Assembly (NCBI RefSeq): GCF_000235625.1 | Contig: NZ_AGTR01000080.1 | Coordinates: 124,001-188,000 of the forward strand | Length of the DNA stretch: 64,000 nucleotides | DNA from: Marinobacter manganoxydans MnI7-9 | GTDB lineage: Bacteria > Pseudomonadota > Gammaproteobacteria > Pseudomonadales > Oleiphilaceae | Direction: 5' to 3' | Shown: piece after piece, positions 36,511 through 48,126 of the stretch | How positions within the stretch are numbered: position 1 is the first letter of the stretch | Layout of the letters: the number at the start of each line of letters is the position of its first letter | Made by a program: the position numbers and the translations under genes | The notes under the pieces: generated by a model | Told to the model about the DNA's origin: nothing | Database searches by the model: none | Seen by the model: the letters and a program-made list of their open reading frames with translations, nothing else

Positions 36511-36664
36511 TGGATTCCAGCTTGCACTGCTCGCGCAGCTCCTTCAGCCGCGCGGGATCGGCCGCGAGCTCATCAACCGAGGGCAACGCCGATGGCGTCG
36601 GTGCTTCGGACTGGCCGCAGGCCGTGAGGGCCAGGACACATAGAAGCGGTATGATCTTCTTCAT
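36476..36664 (-). pseudogene. EexN/TrbK-like lipoprotein of an ICE, truncated at the capture junction
   Basis: The first 48 codons encode a typical small entry-exclusion-like lipoprotein: MKKIIPLLCVLALTAC with lipobox, then PSVDELAADPARLKELREQC. At LES (codons CTG GAA TCC) the frame crosses into the TGGAATCC boundary motif and reads 14 foreign residues to a stop. In Tn4371-type elements such a gene lies by the LysR-type traR and before traG, as here. The exclusion function is presumably lost. Confidence 0.65.
36512..36519 (-). repeat. TGGAATCC, left bracket of the captured ICE fragment
   Basis: Minus-strand TGGAATCC lies exactly where EexN homology stops and the array gene resumes. The same octamer in the same orientation is at 50047-50054, where relaxase homology stops. 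The two are separated by 13,535 bp from repeat start to repeat start. Confidence 0.75.
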
Positions 36665-36708
36665 GGCTCGAGTTCCTCCAAGGTATCGATCTGGCTGGAT
36701 GATGTGAA

Positions 36709-37605
36709 CTAGGCGCCCTCCGAAGACTCGATGGTCTGTACCCGCTCGATGAAACGAGCCAGCGTCGCCGAGGGTTCGCGCGTCGAGCGCAGCAGGTAGG
36801 TCGTAAGTTCTGGAGAGCAGCCCGCCAGTGGGCGACCAACAACCCCGGATTCTCGGCAGGCTGGGATGTTCGACTCTCCCGTCAATCCCAGGGCGAAACC
36901 GGCTGCCACAAGCGCCATCATCAGGTCGCAGGAGGCCACCTGCTCCGCGACCAGCGGCTCCACTTCAGCCTGGCGCAGGAAACGCTCGACTTGGCGCGCA
37001 TGGCCTTCGCACGCCTGTGGGTCACATAACACCAGTGGATAACGCAGCAGTTCTTCCAACGGAATGCGCTTGTGGGACAGGATGGGATGGCGCTCCGGCA
37101 CTGCCACCACCAGCGGCTCGCTCCAGGCCGGAGTGGCGACGACGCCATCCCCGACCTCATCCGACTGGGCAAAACCCACGTCATACAAATCGTCGTGCAG
37201 TCCCTTGATCTGCTGCGACAACGGCACTTCAGACAGGCGAATCTCGACTTCCGGCTCCTCTTGCCGGCATAGCGCCAGGAACGAGGAAAAACGCGACGGG
37301 GAGATCCCGTCCGAGAGAGCCACCCGCAGTTGACCGCGGAACCCGTTGGCGGCGGCCTTCACGCTGTCGCGAGCTTGTTGCAGCGCAGTGAACACACGCG
37401 GCACATGCTCCAGAAACAGCCGCCCCGCATGCGTAAGCCTCGTGCTCCGCGTGGTCCGCATGAAAAGCTGTGTGCCTAGCTCCTCTTCGAGATCCTTGAT
37501 TGCACGCGACAAAGGCGACTGCTCAATGTGCAACCGCTCAGCCGCCCGCGCAAAGTGTAGCTCCTCTGCAACAGCAAGGAAGCAGCGCAGATGCCGAAGC
37601 TCCAT
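36709..37605 (-). CDS. LysR family regulator (TraR-like of Tn4371-type ICEs)
   Basis: A 298-aa LysR protein: helix-turn-helix in MELRHLRCFLAVAEELHFARAAERLHIEQSPLSRAI (residues 1-36), then a type-2 periplasmic-binding-like effector domain. Its neighbourhood (EexN-like gene downstream, relaxase on the same 13.5-kb fragment) matches the LysR regulator near the transfer genes of Tn4371-family ICEs. It could also serve the adjacent catabolic genes. High-GC codons. Confidence 0.8.
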   Translation of the reverse strand: MELRHLRCFLAVAEELHFARAAERLHIEQSPLSRAIKDLEEELGTQLFMRTTRSTRLTHAGRLFLEHVPRVFTALQQARDSVKAAANGFRGQLRVALSDGISPSRFSSFLALCRQEEPEVEIRLSEVPLSQQIKGLHDDLYDVGFAQSDEVGDGVVATPAWSEPLVVAVPERHPILSHKRIPLEELLRYPLVLCDPQACEGHARQVERFLRQAEVEPLVAEQVASCDLMMALVAAGFALGLTGESNIPACRESGVVGRPLAGCSPELTTYLLRSTREPSATLARFIERVQTIESSEGA

Positions 37606-37754
37606 TGCTTCATCCTCTCCTTCGGTATGTCACTGGCTGATCCGAGATATAGGAACACCAGCAACAGGCATGTTATTCAGTTCCTCGGCCAGCAACGAAG
37701 ATGCAGCAACCCCACCGATCCAGCCTCATACCCTTCTCACATGAGGCAGGGTTA

Positions 37755-38381
37755 TCACGCGCTCGCTGTTTGCGCCCTGAACAGATGCTCGAAGCCTTGC
37801 AGGGTGCTGTCCACGAAACGCTCGTCGGTGGTGCCGACGGGGAAATGCAAGACACTGTGAATCACCAGAGAGGCCAGACCATGGGTATAGGACCAGCCAG
37901 CTAGCGCGGCCCGGCGAACCTCTGGTGTTTCCACGTCCAGCCCAAGCATCTCGGCGATGATGCGCTTGAGTTCGCCGAAGGCCTCCTCACGCGCAGCGAG
38001 CAGTTCCGGGATCATCTCGCCGTTGGCGAACTCGGGTCCGAACATGAGCTGATAGAGGGCCGGATTGCTGCGAGCGAAGCTGAAGTAGGCCAGGCTGGCG
38101 TTGCGCAGTTTCTGCACGCCGTCACTGTTGGTATCCCTGATCACCAGCACCTTGGCCAGCTCGCGGAAGCCCTGAGCGGCCAGGTGGCCGATGAGCTCAG
38201 CGCGGTTGGCATAGTGGTGGTAGGCGGCGGTCGAGCTGACGCCGACCCGCTCCGAAACCGCCCGCAGAGAGAGCTTGGTCGGCCCCACCTCCTCAAGCAT
38301 CTCCCGAGCTGCATCGAGCAGTTGGGGAGCCAGGTTGCCCACATGGTAGGTATCGCGCGAGCGGACGGAGGTCTTGGTCAT
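37755..38381 (-). CDS. TetR family regulator of the catabolic operon
   Basis: A 208-aa regulator: N-terminal helix-turn-helix LRAVSERVGVSSTAAYHHYANRAEL (residues 35-60) and a TetR C-terminal ligand domain (AALAGWSYTHGLASLVIHS). The start ATG at 38381 places the helix-turn-helix at its usual distance. It is divergent from the crotonase gene, with operator-like CTTGACAGCGATAAG between them. It probably represses the catabolic genes and is relieved by an acyl-CoA; the ligand is inference. Confidence 0.83.
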   Translation of the reverse strand: MTKTSVRSRDTYHVGNLAPQLLDAAREMLEEVGPTKLSLRAVSERVGVSSTAAYHHYANRAELIGHLAAQGFRELAKVLVIRDTNSDGVQKLRNASLAYFSFARSNPALYQLMFGPEFANGEMIPELLAAREEAFGELKRIIAEMLGLDVETPEVRRAALAGWSYTHGLASLVIHSVLHFPVGTTDERFVDSTLQGFEHLFRAQTASA

Positions 38382-38821
38382 GCTTGGGTAGCCTCGACTG
38401 GAGGTAGTTGGAAGGGGGTGAACTGCCTTGATCTTAGCACAGAAAAATATCTTGACAGCGATAAGATTGATTCGTAGACTGCGCTCCACAACAAAGCCGA
38501 AAGAGGGGGCACCCTTTACGGCAAAAGCCCGGAAACCGATGGACCTGGCCCGTGCCAGAAAGCCCACCGAATACCCAGGAGCAAACCATGACCGCAAGTA
38601 CGCCTGAGTCGATCCTGTCACCGAGTCATGCAAGGAGCCCTGATTTCATACAGCTCCATGGCGGCTCGCGACGCCTCCTATGCATGGGTCATCACCTCTT
38701 CTGCAAGCGCCCGTTCCGGGGCGCTCACCCGTCTTGTCCAACCCGGCGAAGCACATGATCGATTTCGTCGCGCGGGTTCGTGTCTGACTCTTTACCGCCA
38801 CGCCAAGCAAGAGGTTTCACC
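38382..38821. other. 440-bp divergent control region with gene remnant
   Basis: Besides the operator at 38451 this stretch includes an open frame from ATG 38588 (after AGGAGC) to 38758 that matches nothing I recognise and ends without homology. It may be the relic of a gene lost from the front of the operon. No promoter is obvious apart from the AT-rich segment around 38440-38480. Confidence 0.4.
38451..38465. promoter_or_regulatory. Candidate TetR operator 1
   Basis: CTTGACAGCGATAAG lies 70 bp from the TetR start. It shares CTT, C, A and GATAAG positions with the better palindrome at 39678-39692. It overlaps the AT-rich promoter area of the divergent region. Confidence 0.5.
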
Positions 38822-39658
38822 ATGGCTTCACCCTACGAATGCTTCGAGGTGTCTGTCGAGGACAGCATCGCCCACCTGCAACTGAGCCGTCCCGACAAGG
38901 CCAATAGCCTGACACGGGCCTTCTGGAGTGAGCTGCCGGAGGCGGTCGGCGAGCTGAGTCGTTCGGGCAAGGTGCGGGCGATGGTCATATCGGCGCAGGG
39001 CAAGGTCTTCTGCGGCGGCCTGGATATGCAGATGTTTTCTACCGCCAAGGAGTTCCATGCGACCTGCCCCGAAGAGCGCGAGGTCCTGCAAGCCAACCTG
39101 GAGCGGATGCAGGATGCATTGAATGCTCTGGAGCGTGCGCGCTTTCCAGTGATTGCCGCAATACAGGGCGCCTGTCTCGGTGGCGGCTTTGATCTGGTTT
39201 CTGCCTGTGACCTGTGCTTTGCATCCGAGTCCGCCAAGTTCCGCATCGAGGAAACCAACGTCGGCATGATGGCCGATCTGGGAGTATTGCAGCGCCTGCA
39301 GCGTCTGATTCCTGCAGGCGTGGCGCGCTATCTGGCACTGACCGGCGACACCCTGGATGCTGCCGAGGCGTATCGGTTGGGGTTGCTGGCCAAGATTTTC
39401 CCGACCAACGAGGCCCTGCTCGAAGGTGCTTTCGCCGCCGCCAGACGCATTGCCGAGCGCCCGCCCGTGGCCATAAACGGTATCAAGCGCGCCATGCTCT
39501 ACAGCCGCGACCATGGGGTCTACGAGTCCCTGCAACACACGGTGCTGCTGCAAAGCGCCATCCTGAGTGGGCAGGACATCCTGCGTTCGGTCGGTGCGCG
39601 GGCGACCGGAGTTTCGCCGCAGTTCGCCGATCTGATTGAACTACAGCGCACTTTTTAG
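38822..39658 (+). CDS. Enoyl-CoA hydratase/isomerase family protein, dienoyl-CoA isomerase-like
   Basis: A 278-aa crotonase-fold enzyme. The oxyanion-hole segments are KVFCGGLDMQMF (near residue 62) and GACLGGGFDLVSACDL (near 115). MMADLGVLQRLQRLIP (near 152) resembles the ADVGTLQRLPK signature of delta3,5-delta2,4-dienoyl-CoA isomerases, with FRIEETNVG just before it. It may shift double bonds so the FadH-like enzyme downstream can act. ATG 38822 was chosen over 38780 because the fold starts there. First gene of the operon after the TetR control region. Confidence 0.85.
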   Translation: MASPYECFEVSVEDSIAHLQLSRPDKANSLTRAFWSELPEAVGELSRSGKVRAMVISAQGKVFCGGLDMQMFSTAKEFHATCPEEREVLQANLERMQDALNALERARFPVIAAIQGACLGGGFDLVSACDLCFASESAKFRIEETNVGMMADLGVLQRLQRLIPAGVARYLALTGDTLDAAEAYRLGLLAKIFPTNEALLEGAFAAARRIAERPPVAINGIKRAMLYSRDHGVYESLQHTVLLQSAILSGQDILRSVGARATGVSPQFADLIELQRTF

Positions 39659-39677
39659 GGCGTTTTTTTAACCAAAT

Positions 39678-39692
39678 CTTATCAATGATAAG
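39678..39692. promoter_or_regulatory. Candidate TetR operator 2
   Basis: CTTATCAATGATAAG is a perfect 6-3-6 palindrome, 12 bp before the FAD-oxidoreductase ATG. It is the best of three related sites and may define the TetR binding consensus. Confidence 0.65.
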
Positions 39693-39704
39693 TTTGAGGT
39701 AATC

Positions 39705-41225
39705 ATGAAGCACTATGACGCCGTGGTGATCGGCGCCGGCAATGCCGGGCTGACCGCAGCAACCGCGCTGCAGCGTGGCGGCAGCCGCACTCTGCTGCTG
39801 GAGCGACACAATATTCCGGGCGGCTGCGCGACCTCCTTCGTGCGCGGCGACTTCGAGTTCGAGGTAGCGCTGCATCAGCTCAGTGGCCTGGGCACCAAGG
39901 ACAAGCCTTTCGTCATGCGCCAGTTATTCGACAAGCTGGGTGTGCTGGACAAGGTCGAGTTCGTCCAGGAGCACGATCTGTATCGCCTGGTGGTACCCGG
40001 CGAGCTGGACGTCACCCTGCCGGCCAGTTGGACCGGGCTGCGCAACTTGCTGCAGGGGATGTTCCCGGCCGAAAGCGAGGCCATCGAGCGTTTTCTGCTG
40101 GTCTGCGAGAAGGTGTCGCTGGAAGGTTTCATGACCCTGCCGAAGGCGCGCAAGGCCAACAGCGATGCGGCTCTCCAGTCGCTGTGCCCGTATTACGTGC
40201 AGTACGGTTTCCGTTCGGCCCGCGACGTGCTCGACGAGTTCTTCAGCGACGCGAAGCTGAAGAACGTACTGGCGACCTACTGGCTCTACCTTGGAGTGCC
40301 ACCGAGCATGCTGCCGTTTCCAGACCTGGCGGTGATGCTCTATGCCTACGCGGTGTTCAAGCCCTGGCACATCAAGGGCGGCTCCCAGGCCATGTCGACG
40401 GCTCTGGTGGAGTCGTTCCTTGAGGCCGGCGGCGAGGTGCGTTTCAACTGCGGCGTGGAGAAGATCCTGACCGAGGACGGCCGGGTATGCGCTGTGCGCC
40501 TGGAGGGTGGCGAGCGAGTGTCCTGTGATGCGGTGGTGTCCAATGCCAGCCCGCTGATCACCTTCAACGAACTGCTGGATCTGGAGCGTCCGCCACTGGC
40601 GATTCAGCAGGATTTCAAATCCCGGCGCATGGGTACCTCGGCCTTCGTGATCTACCTCGGCCTGGACTGCACGCCGCAGGAACTGGGCGTGACCGCGGCC
40701 TCCAGTTTCATCTACGAGACGCTGGACGAGGAGCAGATCCATGACCGCATGGGCACGCTGCAGACCCCGCTGGGCGGGATGCTCACTTGCTACAACTTCG
40801 AAGATCCAAGCGCCGCGCCACCCGGCAAGAGCCAGGTGATGCTGGTCTGCCTGCAGTACGGCGACGTGTGGAAGTCGGTGGCACCCGAGGACTACGCCCG
40901 TACCAAGTATGACTTCGCCGAGAAGCTCATCGCTCTGATCGAGAAGGTCTACCCCAAGGTGCGCCAATACATCGAGGAGGTCGAGGTAGCCACACCGCTG
41001 ACCATGATGCGCTACCTCAACACCCCCGGCGGCGCCATCTACGGCTTCCAGCAGAGCGCCCAGGACTCGGCCCTGCTGCGCGAGCGCCTGGACGGCGTGC
41101 CGGGCCTTTACATCGCCGGCTCATGGACGTCCATGGGCGGCTTCCAGCCGACCTACATGGCGGGCGAGTCCACGGCCAGAGCGGTGCTCAAACAGTTGAA
41201 AGTCAAAGAGGTGGAACATGTCTGA
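39705..41225 (+). CDS. CrtI/retinol-saturase-like NAD(P)/FAD-dependent oxidoreductase
   Basis: A 506-aa flavoprotein with an N-terminal dinucleotide fold (VVIGAGNAGLTAATAL, residues 7-22), a phytoene-desaturase-like body (FPDLAVMLYAYAVFKPWHIKGGSQAMS near residue 206) and a C-terminal FAD motif (GLYIAGSWTSMGGFQPTYMAG). Relatives desaturate or saturate polyene and terpenoid carbon chains. It overlaps the next gene by 8 bp, so the two are coupled; the reductase next door may feed it electrons. Substrate unknown. Confidence 0.82.
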   Translation: MKHYDAVVIGAGNAGLTAATALQRGGSRTLLLERHNIPGGCATSFVRGDFEFEVALHQLSGLGTKDKPFVMRQLFDKLGVLDKVEFVQEHDLYRLVVPGELDVTLPASWTGLRNLLQGMFPAESEAIERFLLVCEKVSLEGFMTLPKARKANSDAALQSLCPYYVQYGFRSARDVLDEFFSDAKLKNVLATYWLYLGVPPSMLPFPDLAVMLYAYAVFKPWHIKGGSQAMSTALVESFLEAGGEVRFNCGVEKILTEDGRVCAVRLEGGERVSCDAVVSNASPLITFNELLDLERPPLAIQQDFKSRRMGTSAFVIYLGLDCTPQELGVTAASSFIYETLDEEQIHDRMGTLQTPLGGMLTCYNFEDPSAAPPGKSQVMLVCLQYGDVWKSVAPEDYARTKYDFAEKLIALIEKVYPKVRQYIEEVEVATPLTMMRYLNTPGGAIYGFQQSAQDSALLRERLDGVPGLYIAGSWTSMGGFQPTYMAGESTARAVLKQLKVKEVEHV

Positions 41226-42381
41226 GCAGAACCTGCTGAACTCCATCGCCGGCTTCCGCGAGGCGTGGCAAGCCAAGGAAGCGCTGGAACGCAGCGGCAC
41301 CGACTTCCACGAGATCAAGGGCGAGGTCGCCAGCACTGTTGTGCAGCTGCACCCGAAACGGCTGGAACTGGAGGTCGCCGAGGTGATCGACGAGACAGCC
41401 AGCACCCGGACCCTACGCCTGGTCGCAACGGATCACAGCCTGTTGCCCCCCTTCCAGGCCGGGCAGTACATCAACCTGTTCGTCGAGATCGATGGGGTGG
41501 CGACCGCTCGGCCCTACGCCATTTCGTCCTCGCCATCGCAGCGGGTGTACTACGACCTGACCGTGAAGCGGGCCCAGGGTGGTTTCGTCTCCAACTACCT
41601 GCTCGACCGGGTGGCGGCAGGGCAACGCTTCCTAAGTTCCGGGCCGATGGGCACCTTCCACCACAACCCGCTGTACCACGGCGACGATCTGGTGTTCCTC
41701 GCCGGCGGATCGGGTGGCGCCCCCGCGCGCAGCATCCTGCTGGACATCCTCGACCGTGGCCTGTCGCATCGCTTTCACCTCGTCTACGTGAACAGCTACA
41801 TCGACGACGTGATCTTCGACGATGAATTCCGCGAGCTGGCCAACCGTCACGAGAACTTCACCCTGAGCGAGGTTATCTCCCGCCCGCCCACCGGCTACTG
41901 GGGTTACACGGGGCGTCTGACGGAAGAGCTGTTGCAGCGTCTGCTCGGCGACATCGGTAACAAGATGTTCTACATCTGCGGCCCGACCCCGTTCAACGAC
42001 AACTGCGTCGAACTGCTCACTAGGTTGGGTGTCAAGCGTCGGCGCATCCGCGTCGAGGCCAACGGCGCACCCAAGGCGCCGAACGAGCAGACGGGATGGC
42101 CAGAAGGCGTCTCGCTGGACGACGAGGTCACCGTGACGGTACGTGGCCGCGGCAGCTTCCGCAGCCGTGTCGGCGAACCATTGCTCAATGCTCTGGAACG
42201 CAACGGCTACGGCACCGAGAACGCCTGCCGCTCCGGCGAATGCAGCCTGTGCCGGGTCAAGCTGGTTTCCGGTGCTGTGTTCAATCCGCAGGAGGCTCAT
42301 CTGCGCAAGTCCGACCGCGATTTCGGCTGGATCTATTCCTGCGTCGCGTTCCCCACGGGGGATATCGAGATCCAGCTCTAG
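41218..42381 (+). CDS. FAD-binding ferredoxin-type reductase with C-terminal 2Fe-2S domain
   Basis: A 387-aa electron-transfer protein. N-terminal FAD domain with RPYAISSSPS near residue 99, NAD(P) domain with FLAGGSGGAPARSILLDIL near 159 and FYICGPTPFNDNC near 251, then a plant-type 2Fe-2S ferredoxin domain with CRSGECSLC near 337 and the last Cys in IYSCVAFP. The order FAD-NAD-FeS is that of oxygenase reductases (class IB-like). Being coupled to the CrtI-like gene suggests it supplies electrons to it, or to an oxygenase now missing. Confidence 0.85.
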   Translation: MSEQNLLNSIAGFREAWQAKEALERSGTDFHEIKGEVASTVVQLHPKRLELEVAEVIDETASTRTLRLVATDHSLLPPFQAGQYINLFVEIDGVATARPYAISSSPSQRVYYDLTVKRAQGGFVSNYLLDRVAAGQRFLSSGPMGTFHHNPLYHGDDLVFLAGGSGGAPARSILLDILDRGLSHRFHLVYVNSYIDDVIFDDEFRELANRHENFTLSEVISRPPTGYWGYTGRLTEELLQRLLGDIGNKMFYICGPTPFNDNCVELLTRLGVKRRRIRVEANGAPKAPNEQTGWPEGVSLDDEVTVTVRGRGSFRSRVGEPLLNALERNGYGTENACRSGECSLCRVKLVSGAVFNPQEAHLRKSDRDFGWIYSCVAFPTGDIEIQL

Positions 42382-42451
42382 CCTCCAGTTCCGTCTGCCC
42401 ATACCGGGCGGCGCGAACAACGCCCGAGAACAAGAACAAGGAAAACCGAAG

Positions 42452-44128
42452 ATGAGCATGTCCAAACCGTGGCAGCAGAGCTATCCACCCAGCCTGCGCG
42501 ACTACCGGATAGATCCCCAAGCATTGCGCGGCAGCGTCGCCGATTTCGCCCGTCATGGCGCCGAGCACTTCGCCGACGCGCCGGCTTTCACCATCGTGCT
42601 GCCCACAGGGCTACACGCCGACATCACCTTTAGCGAGGTCGACGCACTGTCGGATGCCTTCGCCGCCTACCTGCTGAAGGAGCAGGGGCTGAAAAGCGGC
42701 GACGTGGTGGCGATCCAGCTGCCCAACAGCTTGCACTACCCCATTGCCGTGCTGGGTACCTGGAAGGCGGGACTGATCGTCACCAACGTCAACCCGCTGT
42801 ACACCGCGCGCGAGTTGGAAGCGCAGCTGACCGACAGCGGCGCCAAGCTGCTGGTCGCCTGCGATCTGTTCGTCGGTCGCGCCGAGGCGGTGATTGCCGA
42901 GAAGGGTGTGCGCCTGGTGACCACCAGCCTGGGAGACTTCTTCCCGCTAGCCGTCGGCGCCGCGATCCAGCAGAAGCTGGCCGCCGAAAGCGGCGGCGAC
43001 CTAACCCCACGCATCGCCCACCAGCGCTTCAGCGAAGCCCTGGCCATCGGCCAAGGACAGCTACCGGTACAAGCCGAACCCCATCCCGTGGCGCTCTACC
43101 AGTACACCGGCGGCACCACCGGGCGCAGCAAGGGCGCCGTGCTGAGCCATGCTAACCTCCTCGCCGTGCTGCGCATGGCCGAGGACTACATCAGTGCCCA
43201 TGACGTATACATCGAGCCCGGCGAAGCGATCGTCACCGTGCCGCCGCTCTACCACATCTTCGCCTTCAACTTTAACTTCCTGCTGTTCTTCCGCCGCGGT
43301 GGGCGCAACCTGCTGGTGCCCAATCCTCGCCCGCTGTCCAACGTGTTCCCGGCGTTCGACAAGTTCCCGGTGCGTTGGATGACCGGCGTGGATACGCTCT
43401 ATGCCGGCCTGCTGGCAGAACCCTGGCTGCAGGCCAATCCACCCAAGCTCAAGCTGGCCGTTTCCGGTGGCACGTCGTTGCGGCCGAGCACCGCCGAGCG
43501 CTGGCAGGCGGCGGTTGGCCAGATCCTGGAGGGCTATGGGCTGACGGAAACCAGCTGCTTCGTGTCATTCAACCCGCCGGGACCAACATCCCGTCCGGGA
43601 ACTGTTGGCCTACCCATGCCCGGGAGCCAGGTGCGCATAGCGGACTCTGCGGGACGCGAGCTCGCGATGGGAACGCCTGGCGAACTGCTGGTACGTGGCC
43701 CGCATATCGTCGAACGCTACCTGAACCGCCCGGACGAGACCGCCGAGGCCTTCGCCGATGGCTGGTTCCGTACCGGCGACATCGCGGTGATGGACGAACA
43801 GGGCTACATCCGCATCATCGACCGCAAGAAGGACATGATCCTGGTCTCGGGCTTCAACGTGTATCCCAACGAGGTGGAAGACGTCATCGCCGAGCACCCG
43901 GACGTGAGCGAGGTGGCGGTGATCGGTGTGGCGGACGAGATCACCGGCGAGGCAATACGCGCCTTTGTCGCGTTGCGGCGGCCCGGCCTGGATGGCGAGG
44001 CAATCATCCGCCACTGCCGCGAGCGACTGACCGCCTACAAGGTGCCGAAGCAGATCGTCTTTCGCGAGCAACTGCCCAAATCCCCCATCGGCAAGATCCT
44101 CCGTGCGGAGTTGCGCGCGGAAGATTGA
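42452..44128 (+). CDS. AMP-binding acyl-CoA synthetase
   Basis: A 558-aa adenylate-forming ligase that activates a carboxylic acid to its CoA ester. Motifs: YTGGTTGRSKGAVLSH (P-loop, near residue 215), GYGLTETSCF near 362, DGWFRTGDIAVMD near 432, and the lysine in PKSPIGKILRAEL near 545. It is closest by pattern to long-chain fatty acyl-CoA ligases. ATG 42452 starts the conserved N-terminus. It should carry out the first step for whatever acid this operon consumes. Confidence 0.88.
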   Translation: MSMSKPWQQSYPPSLRDYRIDPQALRGSVADFARHGAEHFADAPAFTIVLPTGLHADITFSEVDALSDAFAAYLLKEQGLKSGDVVAIQLPNSLHYPIAVLGTWKAGLIVTNVNPLYTARELEAQLTDSGAKLLVACDLFVGRAEAVIAEKGVRLVTTSLGDFFPLAVGAAIQQKLAAESGGDLTPRIAHQRFSEALAIGQGQLPVQAEPHPVALYQYTGGTTGRSKGAVLSHANLLAVLRMAEDYISAHDVYIEPGEAIVTVPPLYHIFAFNFNFLLFFRRGGRNLLVPNPRPLSNVFPAFDKFPVRWMTGVDTLYAGLLAEPWLQANPPKLKLAVSGGTSLRPSTAERWQAAVGQILEGYGLTETSCFVSFNPPGPTSRPGTVGLPMPGSQVRIADSAGRELAMGTPGELLVRGPHIVERYLNRPDETAEAFADGWFRTGDIAVMDEQGYIRIIDRKKDMILVSGFNVYPNEVEDVIAEHPDVSEVAVIGVADEITGEAIRAFVALRRPGLDGEAIIRHCRERLTAYKVPKQIVFREQLPKSPIGKILRAELRAED

Positions 44129-44187
44129 GGGACGCCTCTTTATGTTTTCACTGTCAACTCTTGCGTCGCGCCTTTCGGGAACTCCCA

Positions 44188-46378
<2,191 letters not shown>

Positions 46379-46416
46379 TGCCTCTACTGGAAAACACTGA
46401 CTTCGAGGAAAACGAA

Positions 46417-47070
46417 ATGTCCGAATTGCAACTGCATCCCCAGGCTGCCGCCTCCCTGCAACGCTGGCACGCAATGGTCGCTCAGGGAGACCTGAGCGAC
46501 CTGCCCAAGCTGCTCGACGCCAAGGCCGTGTTCCGCTCGCCCATGGCCCACACCTCCTACCCCGGCGCCCGCGTGGCCTCGACGATTCTCAACACCGTGG
46601 TTCAGGTATTTCAGGACTTCACCTATCACCGCCAACTGGCCACGGGAGACGGTTTGAGCGTGGTACTGGAGTTCAGCGCGCGGGTTGGCGACCGTCAGCT
46701 CAAGGGCATCGACATGATCCGTTTCGACGAGAGCGGCAAGATCGTCGAGTTCGAGGTCATGGTCCGCCCCATGAGCGGCCTGCAGGCACTGGGTGACGAG
46801 ATGGGAAGCCGCCTTGCCTCCTATCTGGCCGCGAGCAAGGCCAGGCTTGAACAGGATGGGGGCGCCGCCCCCCCCCCTTTTCCCCATGGGGTTCGGAGGA
46901 CGGAATCATGGCAAGTACCGCTGTGCTGGATTTCCTGGTCGACCGCGATGACCTTTCCCGTAGCGAGCTGCGGGAACAACAACTCGACGCAGAAGCCCTG
47001 GCGCCAGGCCAGGCGCTGCTGCGGATCGATCACTTCGCCTTCACCGCCAACAACATCACCTATGCAGTGA
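46417..47070 (+). CDS. SnoaL-like (NTF2 fold) protein with run-on C-terminus
   Basis: Residues 1-140 form a SnoaL/NTF2-like domain (HAMVAQGDLSDLPKLLDAKAVF, MIRFDESGKIVEFEVMVRP), a fold used by isomerases, hydratases and lyases. After a run of ten C residues at 46868-46877 the frame reads about 67 low-quality residues into the next gene, overlapping it by 163 bp. The tail is probably an artefact of an indel in the C-run or loss of the native stop. The real protein likely ends near 46890. Confidence 0.7.
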   Translation: MSELQLHPQAAASLQRWHAMVAQGDLSDLPKLLDAKAVFRSPMAHTSYPGARVASTILNTVVQVFQDFTYHRQLATGDGLSVVLEFSARVGDRQLKGIDMIRFDESGKIVEFEVMVRPMSGLQALGDEMGSRLASYLAASKARLEQDGGAAPPPFPHGVRRTESWQVPLCWISWSTAMTFPVASCGNNNSTQKPWRQARRCCGSITSPSPPTTSPMQ

Positions 47071-48038
47071 TGGGCGAGGCCATGCACTACTGGCAGTTTT
47101 TCCCCGCTCCGGCAGGCAAGGGTCTCATTCCGGTGTGGGGCTTCGCTGAGGTACAGGCGTCACGCTGCGAGGGTGTCGAGCCGGGGGTGCGCTTCTACGG
47201 CTGCTACCCCATGTCTACACACCTGGTGGTGGAGCCGGTGCAGGTGAAGGAAAGTGGCTTCGTTGATGGCCGCGAGCACCGGCGGCCGTTGCCGATCCTC
47301 TACAACCAGTACCTGCGCTGTTCCCGCGACCCGCTCTACAGGGCGGGCAGCGAGGCCCTGCAGATGCTGCTGCGCCCGTTGTTCACCACCTCGTTCCTGC
47401 TCGACGACTTCTTCGCCGACAACCACTTCTTCAATGCCGAGCGCCTGGTGCTGACCAGCGCGTCCAGCAAGACCGCGATAGGCATGGCGTACCTGCTGCA
47501 TCGCGACCGAGGCCAGCGCGAACAGCGCTACGAGATAGTCGGGCTGACCTCGCCGGCCAACCGAGCATTCGTCGAGGGCCTGGGCTGCTACGACCGGGTG
47601 CTTGGTTACGACCAAGTAACCGAGTTGGACGCCGGAGTGCCAACGGCAACGGTTGATTTCGCCGGCAACGGTGAACTGCTCGGCCGCCTGCATGCCCATT
47701 TCGCTGCGCAGCTGCGCCATAGCTGCCTGGTCGGTGCCTCACACTGGCATCAGCGCGGAGGATTACCCAAGAACCTGCCCGGAGCAGCGCCACAGCTGTT
47801 TTTCGCTCCGGCGCAGGCCGAGAAGCGTCTGCTGGAATGGGGCGGTGCTGGATTTCACCAACGCCTGGCAGAACGCTGGTCCGCTTTCACCACGTTCACC
47901 GGGCAGTGGCTGAGCGTCGAGCATGGATTGGGGCCCGATGCGGTCAAACGAGTGTACCGGGAGGTACTGGCCGGCCATGCAAGCCCGCAAACCGGCCATA
48001 TCCTGTCTCTGTTCTCCAGCCGGGGTGGCTCAATTTGA
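46908..48038 (+). CDS. DUF2855 family protein, MDR-like
   Basis: A 376-aa protein of DUF2855. The N-terminal region (LRIDHFAFTANNITYAVMGEAMHYWQFF) and the central Rossmann-like segment (LTSASSKTAIGMAYLLH and VGLTSPANRAFVEGLGCYD) resemble the zinc-free medium-chain reductase fold. It probably uses NAD(P)H on an operon intermediate. It starts at ATG 46908 after GGAGGACGG and is the last gene before a strong terminator. Confidence 0.82.
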   Translation: MASTAVLDFLVDRDDLSRSELREQQLDAEALAPGQALLRIDHFAFTANNITYAVMGEAMHYWQFFPAPAGKGLIPVWGFAEVQASRCEGVEPGVRFYGCYPMSTHLVVEPVQVKESGFVDGREHRRPLPILYNQYLRCSRDPLYRAGSEALQMLLRPLFTTSFLLDDFFADNHFFNAERLVLTSASSKTAIGMAYLLHRDRGQREQRYEIVGLTSPANRAFVEGLGCYDRVLGYDQVTELDAGVPTATVDFAGNGELLGRLHAHFAAQLRHSCLVGASHWHQRGGLPKNLPGAAPQLFFAPAQAEKRLLEWGGAGFHQRLAERWSAFTTFTGQWLSVEHGLGPDAVKRVYREVLAGHASPQTGHILSLFSSRGGSI

Positions 48039-48126
48039 ATGGCTTGTTTTGAACGGGCCAGTTCGCAGAAATCTCGGGAGCCTATTCGACGAGGGATCAT
48101 CACAACTCACCTGAATACCCGAGTTT

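Noticed and set aside
38588-38758. A short gene before the crotonase
   Set aside because: It has a ribosome site but no recognisable protein content; I list it only as a possible relic in the control region.
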